A stretch of 24,015 bases of DNA. It comes from Methylococcaceae bacterium (GTDB lineage: Bacteria > Pseudomonadota > Gammaproteobacteria > Methylococcales > Methylococcaceae). Shown one piece after another: positions 1 through 8,588 of the stretch. A program made the position numbers and the translations under genes. The stretch covers positions 1 through 24,015 of the forward strand of contig VEPB01000510.1 in assembly GCA_012026715.1 (NCBI GenBank), written 5' to 3'. Below the pieces are notes generated by a model. The model was not told the origin of the DNA. It ran no database searches and saw nothing but the letters and a program-made list of their open reading frames with translations. Every line of letters begins with the position of its first letter. Positions within the stretch are counted from its first letter, which is position 1.

Positions 1-1716
1 ACCATCGGCGGCAATGGCGAAACGACTTTCGGCGGCGACGGCCGCTCCGCGCTTTCGGCCATGATCGGCTTTACCACGGGCTTGGCGCTGGACCCGGTCA
101 ACGGCGATGTCTACCTGGCCGACAGTGGCAACGGCCGCGTCCGCAAACTGGACTCCGCCGGCGTCATCACCACCGTGGCCGGAACCGGCGTATCCGCTTA
201 CAACAGCGATGGCGGGCTGGCGACGCTTTCAGCCTTGGCCTCGCCGCAGGGCCTGGCGTTCGACTCCGTCGGCAATCTGTTTATTGCCGACACCTACAAT
301 CAACGCATTCGGCGAGTCGATAAAGCCTCTGGAAACATATCCACTGTGGCGGGCGACGGTGTGCAGTGCCAGAGTCCGCAGAGTCCTCCCTGCGGTGATG
401 GGATCGCAGCCACCTCGGCCAGCCTCAATTATCCCCAGGCGGTGGCACTGGATAGCGCCGGCAATCTTTATATCGCCGACGGGAGCAATCACGTGGTGCG
501 GCGAGTCGACACCGGTGGAACGATCACCACGGTGGCCGGAGGTGGGGTGCCACCGGTCGGAATCGGTGACGGCGGGGCGGCGATCGCAGCCACCCTGAGT
601 TCCCCCAATGGCGTGGCCCTGGATGGCAACGGCAACCTGTTCATCCTTGACGCTGGAAACAGCCGTATTCGCCGGGTGGACCGGGCCAGTCAAATCATCT
701 CCACGGTGGCCGGCGGCGGCTCCGCTTCGCCGGGGGACGGAGGCCAGGCTACCGACGCAGTGCTCGATCAGCCCACCGACATCACGATCGACGCCAACGG
801 CAACCTTTACATCGCCGAAGGCTATTCCGAAGGCGGTGGCAACCGGGTTCGCAAGGTGGATGCCGCCGGCATCATCTCCACCATCGCCGGAAATGGCGGC
901 AGCCCCGCATTTGGCGGGGACGGCGGCCCGGCCATCGAAGCCAGCCTGCACGCTGTCGAGGCGGTGGCGGTGGATGCGACCGGCACGGTCTACATCGCCG
1001 ATTCCGGCAACGGCCGGGTGCGGCGGGTCGGCGACAGCAAGGTCGCGCTGGCCGACACCTTTACCCTGGACAGTTCCGCCAGGCTGGCCGGCAACGATCT
1101 CAGCGGCCTCGCGGTGGAGACCTCGTCGGTGGGCTATGCCGCGTGGACGTCCGTGCCCGCCACCATCGACCTGCTGGCGGGCAATGCCACCAACGGCTAC
1201 GTTTCGACCAAGACGGGGGCGAGCCAACCCGACTGCCTCGGGACGCTCCCCTTGGCGCTGGCCAATGCAACGGCAACGTACAGCGTCAGCGCCAAGGTAT
1301 TCCCCGAGGTCATCGTGGGGGCCGGTCCGACGGGATCGGCGGGGGTGGGATTCTTCATCGCCAACGCCGAGACCGATCTGCCCCTCACCACGACGGTAGG
1401 AACCACCGCTCTGGCCCTGTTGGCGGATGGCTCGGGGGCCTGGCGGATGGTTACCAGCGCCACGGCATCGACCGAACTGCTGCGCGGTTCGGTGACCAGC
1501 GGCAACTGGAGCGCCACGGCGCCGCCGTTGCTGCGGCTGACCTGGGCCACGGCGCGCAAGACCGCTTCGGCGAGCCTGGACGGCGTCAGCCTGTTCGAGA
1601 ATCTCGACGTCAGTTCGATCGACTCCAGCCAGGTGAAATTCGTGGGCTTCGGCTGCGAGGGGCCGCTGGGGGCGGGCGCCCTGGTCGATGACTTCCGGGT
1701 GATGGAATTGCCCTGA
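1..1716 (+). CDS. NHL-repeat beta-propeller protein, 5' end outside window
   Basis: The reading frame is open from base 1, and the first residues already form part of a repeat, so the gene begins upstream and the ATG at 61 is probably internal. Six near-regular repeats of about 55-60 residues follow, each with a core like GNLYIADxxNxRIRRVD, then a TVAGxG turn and a GDGG loop. This is the NHL-type propeller pattern. The repeats end near base 1050. The remaining roughly 210 residues are Ser/Thr/Ala-rich and look like a beta-sandwich; I do not recognise that domain. NHL propellers usually mediate binding, and many bacterial ones are secreted. The signal peptide, if present, lies outside the window. 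The specific role is unknown. Confidence 0.85.
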   Translation, partial: TIGGNGETTFGGDGRSALSAMIGFTTGLALDPVNGDVYLADSGNGRVRKLDSAGVITTVAGTGVSAYNSDGGLATLSALASPQGLAFDSVGNLFIADTYNQRIRRVDKASGNISTVAGDGVQCQSPQSPPCGDGIAATSASLNYPQAVALDSAGNLYIADGSNHVVRRVDTGGTITTVAGGGVPPVGIGDGGAAIAATLSSPNGVALDGNGNLFILDAGNSRIRRVDRASQIISTVAGGGSASPGDGGQATDAVLDQPTDITIDANGNLYIAEGYSEGGGNRVRKVDAAGIISTIAGNGGSPAFGGDGGPAIEASLHAVEAVAVDATGTVYIADSGNGRVRRVGDSKVALADTFTLDSSARLAGNDLSGLAVETSSVGYAAWTSVPATIDLLAGNATNGYVSTKTGASQPDCLGTLPLALANATATYSVSAKVFPEVIVGAGPTGSAGVGFFIANAETDLPLTTTVGTTALALLADGSGAWRMVTSATASTELLRGSVTSGNWSATAPPLLRLTWATARKTASASLDGVSLFENLDVSSIDSSQVKFVGFGCEGPLGAGALVDDFRVMELP

Positions 1717-1808
1717 CATGGCCTCTGATTGACCTTCGGACAGCGGTTGGGGCAGCTATCCCGAAGCTGTGGCTGACGGGGGGGCACCAGCGACGGCGCC
1801 ACGGCAGA

Positions 1809-1824
1809 TCGCCGGCGCCGGCGA
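1809..1824. repeat. 16-bp perfect palindrome in the 1717-1891 gap
   Basis: TCGCCGGCGCCGGCGA is its own reverse complement. It lies between the NHL gene stop and the CsgG-like gene start. It could fold into a strong GC hairpin that ends or protects the upstream transcript, but no T-run follows, so it is not a canonical intrinsic terminator. I see nothing else convincing in this 175-base gap. Confidence 0.4.
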
Positions 1825-1891
1825 ATCCCCGACAGCACGCAGGGCTCGCCAATGAAGCCGCCCGCATCACACGAAACGAGAGAGGCCCACC

Positions 1892-3472
1892 GTGATCAAG
1901 CAATTCCTGGGTGATACCCGAACCGGCACCATGCTGCTGCGTTGTGCGCTGGCTCTGTCATGCCTGGCGATGACGGGCTGTCCGCACAATGTGGACGTGA
2001 AACTCGACGAGACCCTGCCGGAGGTGAAGACCACCACCTTCACCGATGCGGTGGCGGACCTGGGCCTGATGTCGGAGATCTACAGCGACAAGAAAGTCCG
2101 CATCATGCCCAAGGACATCCTCGACAACACCGGCACTTCCATCGCCACCAATGCCGAGGTGCCGCGGGACATCACCGAGATGATCAAGAGCACCCTCAAC
2201 GCGGTGGGCGGCAATGTCATCTTCGTGCCTTACGATCCGGCCTTCATGCTGAATCTCTACAAGGTCGGCTTCACCGACTGGGGCGACAAGCTGGTGCCCA
2301 CCATCGTGGTCTCCGGCGGCATCACCGAATTCGACCGCGGCCTGGAAACCCACGGCAAGAACACCGATCTGAGCCTGGACGTGGACGTCAAGAAGATCAA
2401 CTTCGGCTGGGAATACTCCACCCTGGACAAGAACTCCCTGGCCAGCATCACCCTGGATTTCAACGTCATCGACTTCCTCACCAACGCCGGCATCCCGCGC
2501 GTCCAGGCGGTCAACACCATCAAGGTGCACAAGGCGCTGGCGGAGGACAGCCTGGGGTTCACCATCCAGGGCAATACCTTGGGCCTGAAGGGAACGGTCA
2601 AGAAGATCCAGGGCCGTCACGCCGCCGTGCGGTTGTTGGTGCAGCTCAGCATGATCCAGCTGATCGGCAAGTATATGGCGCTGCCCTATTGGAAGCTGTT
2701 GCCGGACGGCAAGCCCGACTCCCTGGTGCTGGACAAGGTCTCGGCCCGCTTCTTCGACCTGGACGAAACCCGCAAGGTCGCAAAGGTTCAGGAGTATCTG
2801 GCCATGTATGGCTACCCGGTGCAGATCAACGGCAGTCTCGACGACAGCACCCAGTCGGCCCTGAGGGATTTCCGCGGCAAGCATCCCGATGCCTCCGGCA
2901 ACATCGACCAAGCCACTTATCTGGCGCTGTTCAGCAATGTTCCGGTCAGCCGGGAGGCGCTGGCCCGCCGCCGCGCCGCCCTAGCCGCCGCCACGCTGCA
3001 GCCGGGAGCGCTCCAGCCGGCACAGGCCAAGGCGATTCCGGTGGCGGCCCCGGCCCCGCAGACGCCGGCTCCCCCGAGTAAGGCCCCGGAGTCGTCCAGC
3101 CTGCAGTTCGTGGCGCTCAACACCAACCAGCGTGAATATGCCATCGGCGATCCGCTGCAGGTTTCCTTCGCGGTGAATGCGCCCATGTATGTCCGCTTGT
3201 ACAACGTCAGCTCGACCGGCGAGATCACCCAGTTGCTGCCGGGTTCGGGCAAGTCGGACCAGCCGGTCAAGGCCGGACAGTCCTACCAGCTGCCGAGCGC
3301 GGGCTACAGTTGGGACATTTCCGGTCCCGCCGGCACCGACAAGATCCTGGCGGTCGGCAGCGCCGATCCGTTTCCCCGCGACATCGCCCTGGTGACCCGC
3401 TCCGGCGACTTCACCAAGGAAGCCCAGGAACGCTACAACGCCCGCGCCGCTCTGGCCATTCGCATCCGCTGA
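1892..3472 (+). CDS. CsgG-like outer-membrane lipoprotein with peptidoglycan-binding and DUF4384 domains
   Basis: The GTG start is chosen because GAGAGAGG (1878-1885) lies six bases upstream. A hydrophobic segment ends in the lipobox LAMTGC, with Cys30 as the likely lipidated residue. Residues about 45-265 have CsgG/HfaB-like features: a central GGITEFD stretch, a beta-rich middle, and a tail with the AVRLLVQLS helix. CsgG proteins form outer-membrane secretion channels. Residues about 290-348 resemble a PG_binding_1 domain. A Pro/Ala-rich linker (about 355-400) leads to a DUF4384-like domain (about 405-495, with QLLPGSGKSDQPV). The fusion suggests a lipoprotein that contacts the cell wall. 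It heads a cluster with the secreted protein at 3483 and the OmpA protein at 3959. The CsgG call is inferred from pattern and is less certain than the other two domains. Confidence 0.75.
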   Translation: MIKQFLGDTRTGTMLLRCALALSCLAMTGCPHNVDVKLDETLPEVKTTTFTDAVADLGLMSEIYSDKKVRIMPKDILDNTGTSIATNAEVPRDITEMIKSTLNAVGGNVIFVPYDPAFMLNLYKVGFTDWGDKLVPTIVVSGGITEFDRGLETHGKNTDLSLDVDVKKINFGWEYSTLDKNSLASITLDFNVIDFLTNAGIPRVQAVNTIKVHKALAEDSLGFTIQGNTLGLKGTVKKIQGRHAAVRLLVQLSMIQLIGKYMALPYWKLLPDGKPDSLVLDKVSARFFDLDETRKVAKVQEYLAMYGYPVQINGSLDDSTQSALRDFRGKHPDASGNIDQATYLALFSNVPVSREALARRRAALAAATLQPGALQPAQAKAIPVAAPAPQTPAPPSKAPESSSLQFVALNTNQREYAIGDPLQVSFAVNAPMYVRLYNVSSTGEITQLLPGSGKSDQPVKAGQSYQLPSAGYSWDISGPAGTDKILAVGSADPFPRDIALVTRSGDFTKEAQERYNARAALAIRIR

Positions 3473-3482
3473 GGTCTATCAA

Positions 3483-3905
3483 GTGAAGAAGAAATCCCAA
3501 TGCATGCTGGTCGCCGCTTCCGTATCCCTGCTGATGGCGCCCAACGGCCAGGGCGGGGTCGAAGTGACCACCCGGGGGCTGAAGCCGCCGCAGGCGGAGA
3601 AGCTGCCGGAGGCGCGCGTCCAGGACGACGCGGAGCCCCTGGAGAAGTCCTCCGGTATCGCCGTGGAAGGCTATACCAGCGCACGCTACGTCTACGGCGA
3701 GATGGAGGACATGGGGCGCGGCGAGGTCGCCGGCTACATCTATCAGCCCGGTCGCGGCAAGACCTACGTCTACGGCGAGGCCGCCCCTTCGGTGGGTTTG
3801 ATCTATGCCTACGACAACGAAGGCAAGCGCTATGTCCTCAGCATGAAGAAGAAGGCCGAGGAGGCGAGGGAACAGCCGTCCGTGACGGGGCACCGCCACC
3901 GCTGA
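3483..3905 (+). CDS. small secreted tyrosine-rich protein, unknown function
   Basis: This 140-residue protein starts at GTG, ten bases after the CsgG-like gene, with a weak AGG upstream. The N-terminus has a Lys-rich start and a short hydrophobic core, consistent with a signal peptide cleaved around residue 20-25. The middle is charged. Residues about 64-118 carry recurring Tyr motifs (RYVYGEM, GYIYQPGRG, TYVYGEA, LIYAYDNEG, RYVLSM) that look like short beta-strand repeats. The C-terminus is Lys/Glu-rich. I do not recognise the family. Its position between a CsgG-like lipoprotein and an OmpA-type protein suggests an exported partner or substrate, which is inference. Confidence 0.7.
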   Translation: MKKKSQCMLVAASVSLLMAPNGQGGVEVTTRGLKPPQAEKLPEARVQDDAEPLEKSSGIAVEGYTSARYVYGEMEDMGRGEVAGYIYQPGRGKTYVYGEAAPSVGLIYAYDNEGKRYVLSMKKKAEEAREQPSVTGHRHR

Positions 3906-3958
3906 TCCTGTGCATCGAACCTGCAACAACAGTCATGTGAGTATTACGGAGCCAGACC

Positions 3959-4537
3959 ATGAAAAATTACCTGATTTTCATCGCCGGATTGGGCATCATG
4001 GCGAGTGCCGGTGCGAGCCGGGCCGATGCCCTGCTGTTGGACAAGAATGCCGGCACTTGCCAGGTGTTCGAGGCGCTCAACGGCCCTGACCATGTGCCGG
4101 AGGAGTGCCGCAAGGCCCACCAAGCCCAGCCGTTGACCCGCGGCATTTCGGTGAAGAAGGAGGCGCCGGCGCCGACGACGCGTTTCGACCGGGCGATGTT
4201 GCCGGACATCAGCTTCGATTACGGATCCGACGAGCTGTCGCCGGCAGCCAGGCAGGAGCTGGACAAGGTGGCGGCCGTCATGTCTGCGCCCCAGTCGGTG
4301 GATCAGCGCTATCGGGTGGAGGGCAATACCGACCGCAAGGGTTCCGCCGCCTTTAATCGGCAGTTGTCGCTGGCGCGGGCCGAATCGGTCAAGCAGTATC
4401 TGATGGAAAAGGGAGTCTCGGGGCAGCAGCTGTCGGTGGTGGGTAACGGATTCAACAATCTTTTGGACCCGGCTCATCCGTACGATGGCATCAACCGGCG
4501 GGTGGAGTTTCTTAACCAATCGGTGAAGACGAAATAA
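3959..4537 (+). CDS. OmpA-family peptidoglycan-associated protein
   Basis: This 192-residue protein starts at ATG with a GGAG-type ribosome site about eight bases upstream. Residues 1-22 form a signal peptide (NYLIFIAGLGIMASAGASRA, cleavage after ASRA). A region of about 60 residues with two Cys follows. The C-terminal half is an OmpA_C-like domain: DISFDYGSDELSPAA, then EGNTDRKGS, RQLSLARAESVKQYL and NRRVEF. These match the family pattern for binding diaminopimelate in peptidoglycan, except that the usual GHTD is GNTD. There is no lipobox, so it is probably periplasmic rather than a Pal-type lipoprotein. Together with the PG-binding domain of the protein encoded at 1892, it gives the cluster two predicted wall contacts. 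Confidence 0.88.
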   Translation: MKNYLIFIAGLGIMASAGASRADALLLDKNAGTCQVFEALNGPDHVPEECRKAHQAQPLTRGISVKKEAPAPTTRFDRAMLPDISFDYGSDELSPAARQELDKVAAVMSAPQSVDQRYRVEGNTDRKGSAAFNRQLSLARAESVKQYLMEKGVSGQQLSVVGNGFNNLLDPAHPYDGINRRVEFLNQSVKTK

Positions 4538-4670
4538 CAACCAAGGGGCCGAACCTTTCCCAAGGCGGCTGCGGGGCGTTCCGACACCCGTGCCGCCGTC
4601 CCGGACCGGTTGAAGGGAATAGGAACCTTTGGCATCGTTGCCGTCTTTGCCGCACACCGGAAAAATTGAG

Positions 4671-6044
4671 ATGGCGACTGTTTTGCAAACCCTGGCCCGG
4701 GATGTCGGCATCCTGCTGGCAGAGCACCTTACCCCTGCGGCACGGACGCGCGACCGGGTTACCCTGGCGGTCCTGCTGTTGTTCTCGGGGCAGTCGCCAC
4801 GCTCCCAATATTACCGCTGGAACTTGTTGTTCCGGGATTTTTCAGGCCAGGAACCGGATCAGGAAATCCCGCTGCCCAACGGCAAGACCGCGACCATACC
4901 CGCCGAGGCGGTCCGTTACGTCGACGAGGTGCTTTGGCTGCGGCGGCTCACTTTGGCCAACAATCTCAAGGAGCGGCCGGGCAACATCCACCTGCTGCTG
5001 GAACGGGGCTGTCAGCTGCATGCCGAACCTGAGCCGTGGGGCACGGCGGGTATCGCCCGCGCGACTGCCGAGCCTACCGCCGGGCCTGCCCTGGGGCGCA
5101 CCGCCAAGGTCTTGGCTCAGCAGTGCAACCGCCTGGGGGAGGACTACGGCGATATTTCCAAGCGGCGGCGAGTCGAGTTCGGCCCCCTCTGGCTCTCCGT
5201 CGGCGGCGATCGGACCGAGGTGCCGGAGGAAATGTCGCTGGACAACGTGATCGATGCCGCGCCCTTGCCCCTGCAACCGGGGTTCCAGCAGGACAAGGAG
5301 TTCGCCAAGCGCTTGCTGCGAGTCATCGAAGCCCTCAACGAACGCTATATGCAATTGCGGGCCTGCGGCCTGAAGCCGGAGATCTGGCTGGGACAGGAGC
5401 GCCCGTCCATCAATCAGCTGGCTGAACTGCGCAGCCTCAGGCTGGCCGTGCAGCGCCTGGAACAGCAGGGAATCGCGCTGGTGCCGGCCTATCAGCAAGC
5501 CTTTGCGGAAGGTTTGGCCGAGGCCGGTGGCAAGAAATTGGGCGGTTTCACCAGCTTCGAGGAATTTTTCGAGGATGCGGTAGGGGTCGAAATGACCCGG
5601 CGCGGCAGCATGGCCGCAGTCGGTGAGCGTGGCCGCCAGACGGCGTTCGCCTCGGATGACGATGCCGAAGACGAACGGATGCTGGAGGCGGACGAGGAAG
5701 ACGATGCCGATTCGAACGACGATGCCGGCGACGAGCAGGAGGATGGATTCTATCCCGAAGAGCTGGATGAGGAGCTCGATATAAAGAAGACCTTCACCAG
5801 CCTTCCCAATCTTTTTCCTCACCAGTTTACCCCGGTCATGCGCCACTACTTCCAGAAAGTGCTCGCCCTAGGAGGAGAGCCGGAACGGCAGAATGCGGCG
5901 TTGAGTGACCCCGAATTCCAGGCCGCGGTGGCCGCCGATGCCCGCTACCGCGACCTGACCGGCGACGGATTACAGCAAGCACTGTTCCAGGATGCCGAGA
6001 CGCTGATTCAAAGGAATGCAACGAAATGGCGTAGCTGCTGGTAA
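4671..6044 (+). CDS. unrecognised soluble protein with long acidic stretch
   Basis: The ATG at 4671 gives 457 residues. A TTG at 4629 with AGG upstream is an alternative adding 14 residues. I do not recognise the family. Residues 1-150 are mostly helical and Leu/Arg-rich. Residues about 165-200 resemble a beta segment (EFGPLWLSVGG). Residues 205-310 are again helical. Residues 329-370 form a run dominated by Asp and Glu, followed by a folded-looking C-terminus with aromatic residues (NLFPHQFTPVMRHYFQK). No signal peptide or membrane segment is visible, so it should be cytoplasmic. The phrase PLWLSV here and the RLWLSV of the next product hint at a shared local motif. The spacing suggests co-transcription with the following genes. 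Confidence 0.75.
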   Translation: MATVLQTLARDVGILLAEHLTPAARTRDRVTLAVLLLFSGQSPRSQYYRWNLLFRDFSGQEPDQEIPLPNGKTATIPAEAVRYVDEVLWLRRLTLANNLKERPGNIHLLLERGCQLHAEPEPWGTAGIARATAEPTAGPALGRTAKVLAQQCNRLGEDYGDISKRRRVEFGPLWLSVGGDRTEVPEEMSLDNVIDAAPLPLQPGFQQDKEFAKRLLRVIEALNERYMQLRACGLKPEIWLGQERPSINQLAELRSLRLAVQRLEQQGIALVPAYQQAFAEGLAEAGGKKLGGFTSFEEFFEDAVGVEMTRRGSMAAVGERGRQTAFASDDDAEDERMLEADEEDDADSNDDAGDEQEDGFYPEELDEELDIKKTFTSLPNLFPHQFTPVMRHYFQKVLALGGEPERQNAALSDPEFQAAVAADARYRDLTGDGLQQALFQDAETLIQRNATKWRSCW

Positions 6045-6095
6045 TCGGGGCCGTAACCACCGATTTAACGACTTTGTTTTCCAAGGAGTACGACC

Positions 6096-6659
6096 ATGAA
6101 CACCAAATCTGCCAGATCCGGCCGGGGCCCTCTGTGGCTGGCAGCATGGCACCATCTGCATGGGATGGACCGGCGCCCGCCGGTATCGACGGTTGCCATC
6201 AATCAATTGATGCAGGTATTGCCGGAGCGCGCCGGAGACGAATCGGTGAGCGGCTGGCTCAAGCGGCGGATCGAGCGGTCGGCGCAGGTCATCGCCTTCC
6301 CCGGCAAGGTTCGCCGATTCCAACCGGTCGCCGAGTTTTACCGGATGGCGGCGGACAGCGGCAGCGAGCGCTATCCGCTGCCGGAAACCACGCTGGAGTC
6401 GGCCGACGGCCGGTTGTGGCTGAGCGTCGACAAGCAGGGCGACCAGCTCGAATTGACGGTCCAGGCGGTGGGCATGGCGGTGGACGAACTGGCGGGTCGC
6501 TGGGTGGGCCTGGCCTCGGATTCCGCGCCGGAAACGCTGGTGGCCGCAGTCATGCTGGATGAACAAGGCGAAGGACGTTGCGTCGTCGCCGACACGGATG
6601 CGGTTCGGCAGGCCTTGCTGCACCCCGTCGTGGGTATCGTCGAATTCAGTGAATCGTAA
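6096..6659 (+). CDS. unrecognised 187-residue cytoplasmic protein
   Basis: The ATG has a strong ribosome site, AAGGAG at 6083-6088, seven bases upstream. No signal peptide or membrane span is seen. An Arg-rich N-terminus with Trp residues leads to a helical segment (SGWLKRRIERSAQVI), then alternating beta-like strands: RLWLSVDKQGDQLELTVQA, then GRWVGLAS, then TLVAAVMLDEQGEG. The end reads PVVGIVEFSES. I cannot assign a family. The last 11 bases overlap the next gene, which implies coupled translation and a shared function with the two Lon-like products that follow. Confidence 0.75.
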   Translation: MNTKSARSGRGPLWLAAWHHLHGMDRRPPVSTVAINQLMQVLPERAGDESVSGWLKRRIERSAQVIAFPGKVRRFQPVAEFYRMAADSGSERYPLPETTLESADGRLWLSVDKQGDQLELTVQAVGMAVDELAGRWVGLASDSAPETLVAAVMLDEQGEGRCVVADTDAVRQALLHPVVGIVEFSES

Positions 6660-7239
6660 GACGCTGCTGGTGCCGGTGTTCCGGCTGGACTGTCCCCAGT
6701 ATCGCGATTTCATGGAGTTGGTGGTCGAGCCTCAGGATGGCCGCGGCCAGCGCCCCTGGTTTTATCACCTCCAGGGATTGGGTCTGGAACCGGCGATCCA
6801 TCTGGCCAGTCAGGCGCTGCAGAGGGTCCGCGGCGGCACCGCCGAGCCGCTGGTGTACTGGACCAATCCCAAGCTGCCGCTGAGTCAGTGGGGCGGGGTT
6901 GCGCTGGCGCTGGCGCTGAGCGTGTGGGCGGCCCACGAGCGTTGCGGCTACGACGAGATCATCTCGGTGGGCCAGCTGGAAGGGGCTGGCGGACAGGGAC
7001 TGCAGGTGGTCGACACCGGCTACACCGGGCGCAGCCTGGCGGCGGTGGCGGACCTGGGACCCCGGCCGCGGCCGGCGTGTCTGATCCTGCCGGAACGACC
7101 GGTGCTCGGATTGGGCGATGCCCGGCGGCTGTTCGAGCTGGAGGATGCCGGAATACGCTGCATTCGGGTGGGTAGCCTGGAATCGGCTGCCCAGGCGTGC
7201 CGGCAGGATGCCTCGATTATCGGGAGAATGCTGGCGTGA
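6649..7239 (+). CDS. probable degenerate Lon/S16-fold domain protein
   Basis: I place the start at GTG 6649, giving 196 residues and an 11-base overlap with the previous gene. An in-frame ATG at 6559 would add 30 residues with an odd Cys/Ser/Pro composition, so I reject it. The layout resembles a Lon proteolytic domain: a helix (HLASQALQRV), a strand, then QWGGVALALALSVWAA where Lon has the PSAG catalytic-Ser helix. Next come IISVGQLEG, matching Lon's MTGEI strand, GYTGRSLAAVADLG, matching the catalytic-Lys helix, ACLILPE, and an end like GIRCIRVGSLESAAQAC. The catalytic Ser and Lys are not at their usual places, so peptidase activity is unlikely. The fold assignment is my inference from pattern. 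Confidence 0.65.
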   Translation: MNRKTLLVPVFRLDCPQYRDFMELVVEPQDGRGQRPWFYHLQGLGLEPAIHLASQALQRVRGGTAEPLVYWTNPKLPLSQWGGVALALALSVWAAHERCGYDEIISVGQLEGAGGQGLQVVDTGYTGRSLAAVADLGPRPRPACLILPERPVLGLGDARRLFELEDAGIRCIRVGSLESAAQACRQDASIIGRMLA

Positions 7240-8588
7240 GCCGCCATATGGCGTTGATTCCGCTGGCATCGCGCGGCGAGGGCGGCGGCGAACTGCTGGA
7301 ACTCTATTGCGAAGCCTCGTCCGACACCGCCAAGGACGAGCAGGACCGCAAGCGCGGCATCGAGCCTTCGGTGGAGGCCTTGCGGCCGATCAACCTGCAT
7401 GGTTCCGGCCAGCGGGCCATGGCGGCGGTGCAGAAGCTGCTCAATGCCAAGGCCAAGCGGCGGTTCGAGCTGGATACCCGCAAGGTCCGCTTCAGCAACA
7501 AGCCGGCCAGTTCATTGGTGGAGGGGCGGAGCGCCGAGCTGGGAATCGCGTTGTCGATCCTGCTGAGCGGCAGCCAAAATACGATCCGTGCGGTGATCGC
7601 GACCGGAGTGTTGGAAGTGCTGCCGGGAATCCTGGATTTCAATGCCAGGGTCGAACAGGTGGAAAGCCTCGACGAGAAGCTGAAGCTGATTGCCGACGCC
7701 AAACGCAAGGGTTTGCTGCCCAAGGAAATCGACCGGGTGCTGGTGCCCCGGCCCAATCGCGCCGCCGAACAGACCGGAACGGTGCAGCCGCTGGCCGAGC
7801 GGGAAACGGTGAAGGCGCTCAAGGGACTGGGGATCGAGGTGATCCCGGTGCGCACCCTGCGGGATGCCGCCAAACAGGTCAACGTGAGCCTGACCGATCG
7901 GCTGTCGGTGGTGCGGCGGACGCTGGCGGCGGCGGCGATGACGGCGGTGGTGGGGATAACGGCGTGGGGATGGTATTCGACCCGTGACGTGCCGGTGATC
8001 TTTGACGCCGGTCCGACCGAGGAACTGGGGGGAAAGCCGTTTCTGGTCTGCGCGGATCCCGGTGGCCGCACCGCGGTTTACCGGCCGATCCCCACCCGGG
8101 GACTGGTGCCGCAGGTGCCATTGTCGTCGGTGCTGGGCTGGCGTATCCGCCTGGGCAGCTTCAAGTCGACCGCCGCGGCGATTTTCGAGGCCCTCAACGA
8201 TCGGGTCGGGGTCGGCAGCTACCGCTTGGCGGTTGCCTTTGTGGGGGAACGCAGCGGGTTGCACATCCTGCCCACCGAAGGCGGCGCCCTGCAGGTGTCG
8301 AAGCAACCGGGCGTGCGCTGGGATTGGGGGCAGCAGGTGGACAAGCCGGCCGAGGCGGGGGTGCTGGTCTTCCTGGTGCGGCGCTTTGGCGGATTCGACC
8401 TGGAGCAGATCCAGGAGAAATTTAATGCGCGGTTTGACCGGAATCGGAACGCCGCGCCGATCAACCTGGAATTTGCGTCGAATTTTCTTGCCGAACAGGC
8501 GTCGGGGAGTCTTCGGTTCTTTTTCGAGACGGTGGATGGACCGGCTCCCTGTGATCTGACGGCAGCGGCAAGGCGCCCGGGCCGGTGA
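7236..8588 (+). CDS. membrane-anchored Lon/S16-like protein with periplasmic C-terminal domain
   Basis: The GTG start overlaps the previous stop (GTGA) and has GGGAGA upstream, giving 450 residues. Residues 1-215 look Lon-like: GSGQRAMAAVQKLL, then EGRSAELGIALSILL, IRAVIATGVLE, LDEKLKLIADAKRKG, RVLVPRPN and GIEVIPVRTLRDAAK. These follow the order of the Lon Ser helix, TGEI strand, Lys helix, ILP strand and final VxxxxEAL segment. Ser99 (S-A-E instead of S-A-G) and Lys148 fall near the expected catalytic sites, so weak activity cannot be excluded. A membrane segment at about 229-247 (LAAAAMTAVVGITAWGW) precedes about 200 beta-rich residues, probably periplasmic, whose family I do not recognise. 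It would link a cytoplasmic complex to the envelope. Confidence 0.7.
   Translation: MSRHMALIPLASRGEGGGELLELYCEASSDTAKDEQDRKRGIEPSVEALRPINLHGSGQRAMAAVQKLLNAKAKRRFELDTRKVRFSNKPASSLVEGRSAELGIALSILLSGSQNTIRAVIATGVLEVLPGILDFNARVEQVESLDEKLKLIADAKRKGLLPKEIDRVLVPRPNRAAEQTGTVQPLAERETVKALKGLGIEVIPVRTLRDAAKQVNVSLTDRLSVVRRTLAAAAMTAVVGITAWGWYSTRDVPVIFDAGPTEELGGKPFLVCADPGGRTAVYRPIPTRGLVPQVPLSSVLGWRIRLGSFKSTAAAIFEALNDRVGVGSYRLAVAFVGERSGLHILPTEGGALQVSKQPGVRWDWGQQVDKPAEAGVLVFLVRRFGGFDLEQIQEKFNARFDRNRNAAPINLEFASNFLAEQASGSLRFFFETVDGPAPCDLTAAARRPGR

Noticed and set aside
229..1719. Long minus-strand frame opposite the NHL gene
   Set aside because: It is a GC-driven shadow: low-complexity Gly/Arg/His-rich translation without motifs, while the plus strand has regular NHL repeats.
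1717..1891. Possible riboswitch (cyclic-di-GMP type) in the leader of the CsgG-like gene
   Set aside because: A GCACGCAGGGC stretch recalls part of the motif, but the rest of the conserved core and its pairing partners are missing.
6559..6648. Upstream ATG start for the first Lon-like protein
   Set aside because: The 30 extra residues lie inside the previous gene's frame shadow and have atypical composition; GTG 6649 gives a normal short overlap.
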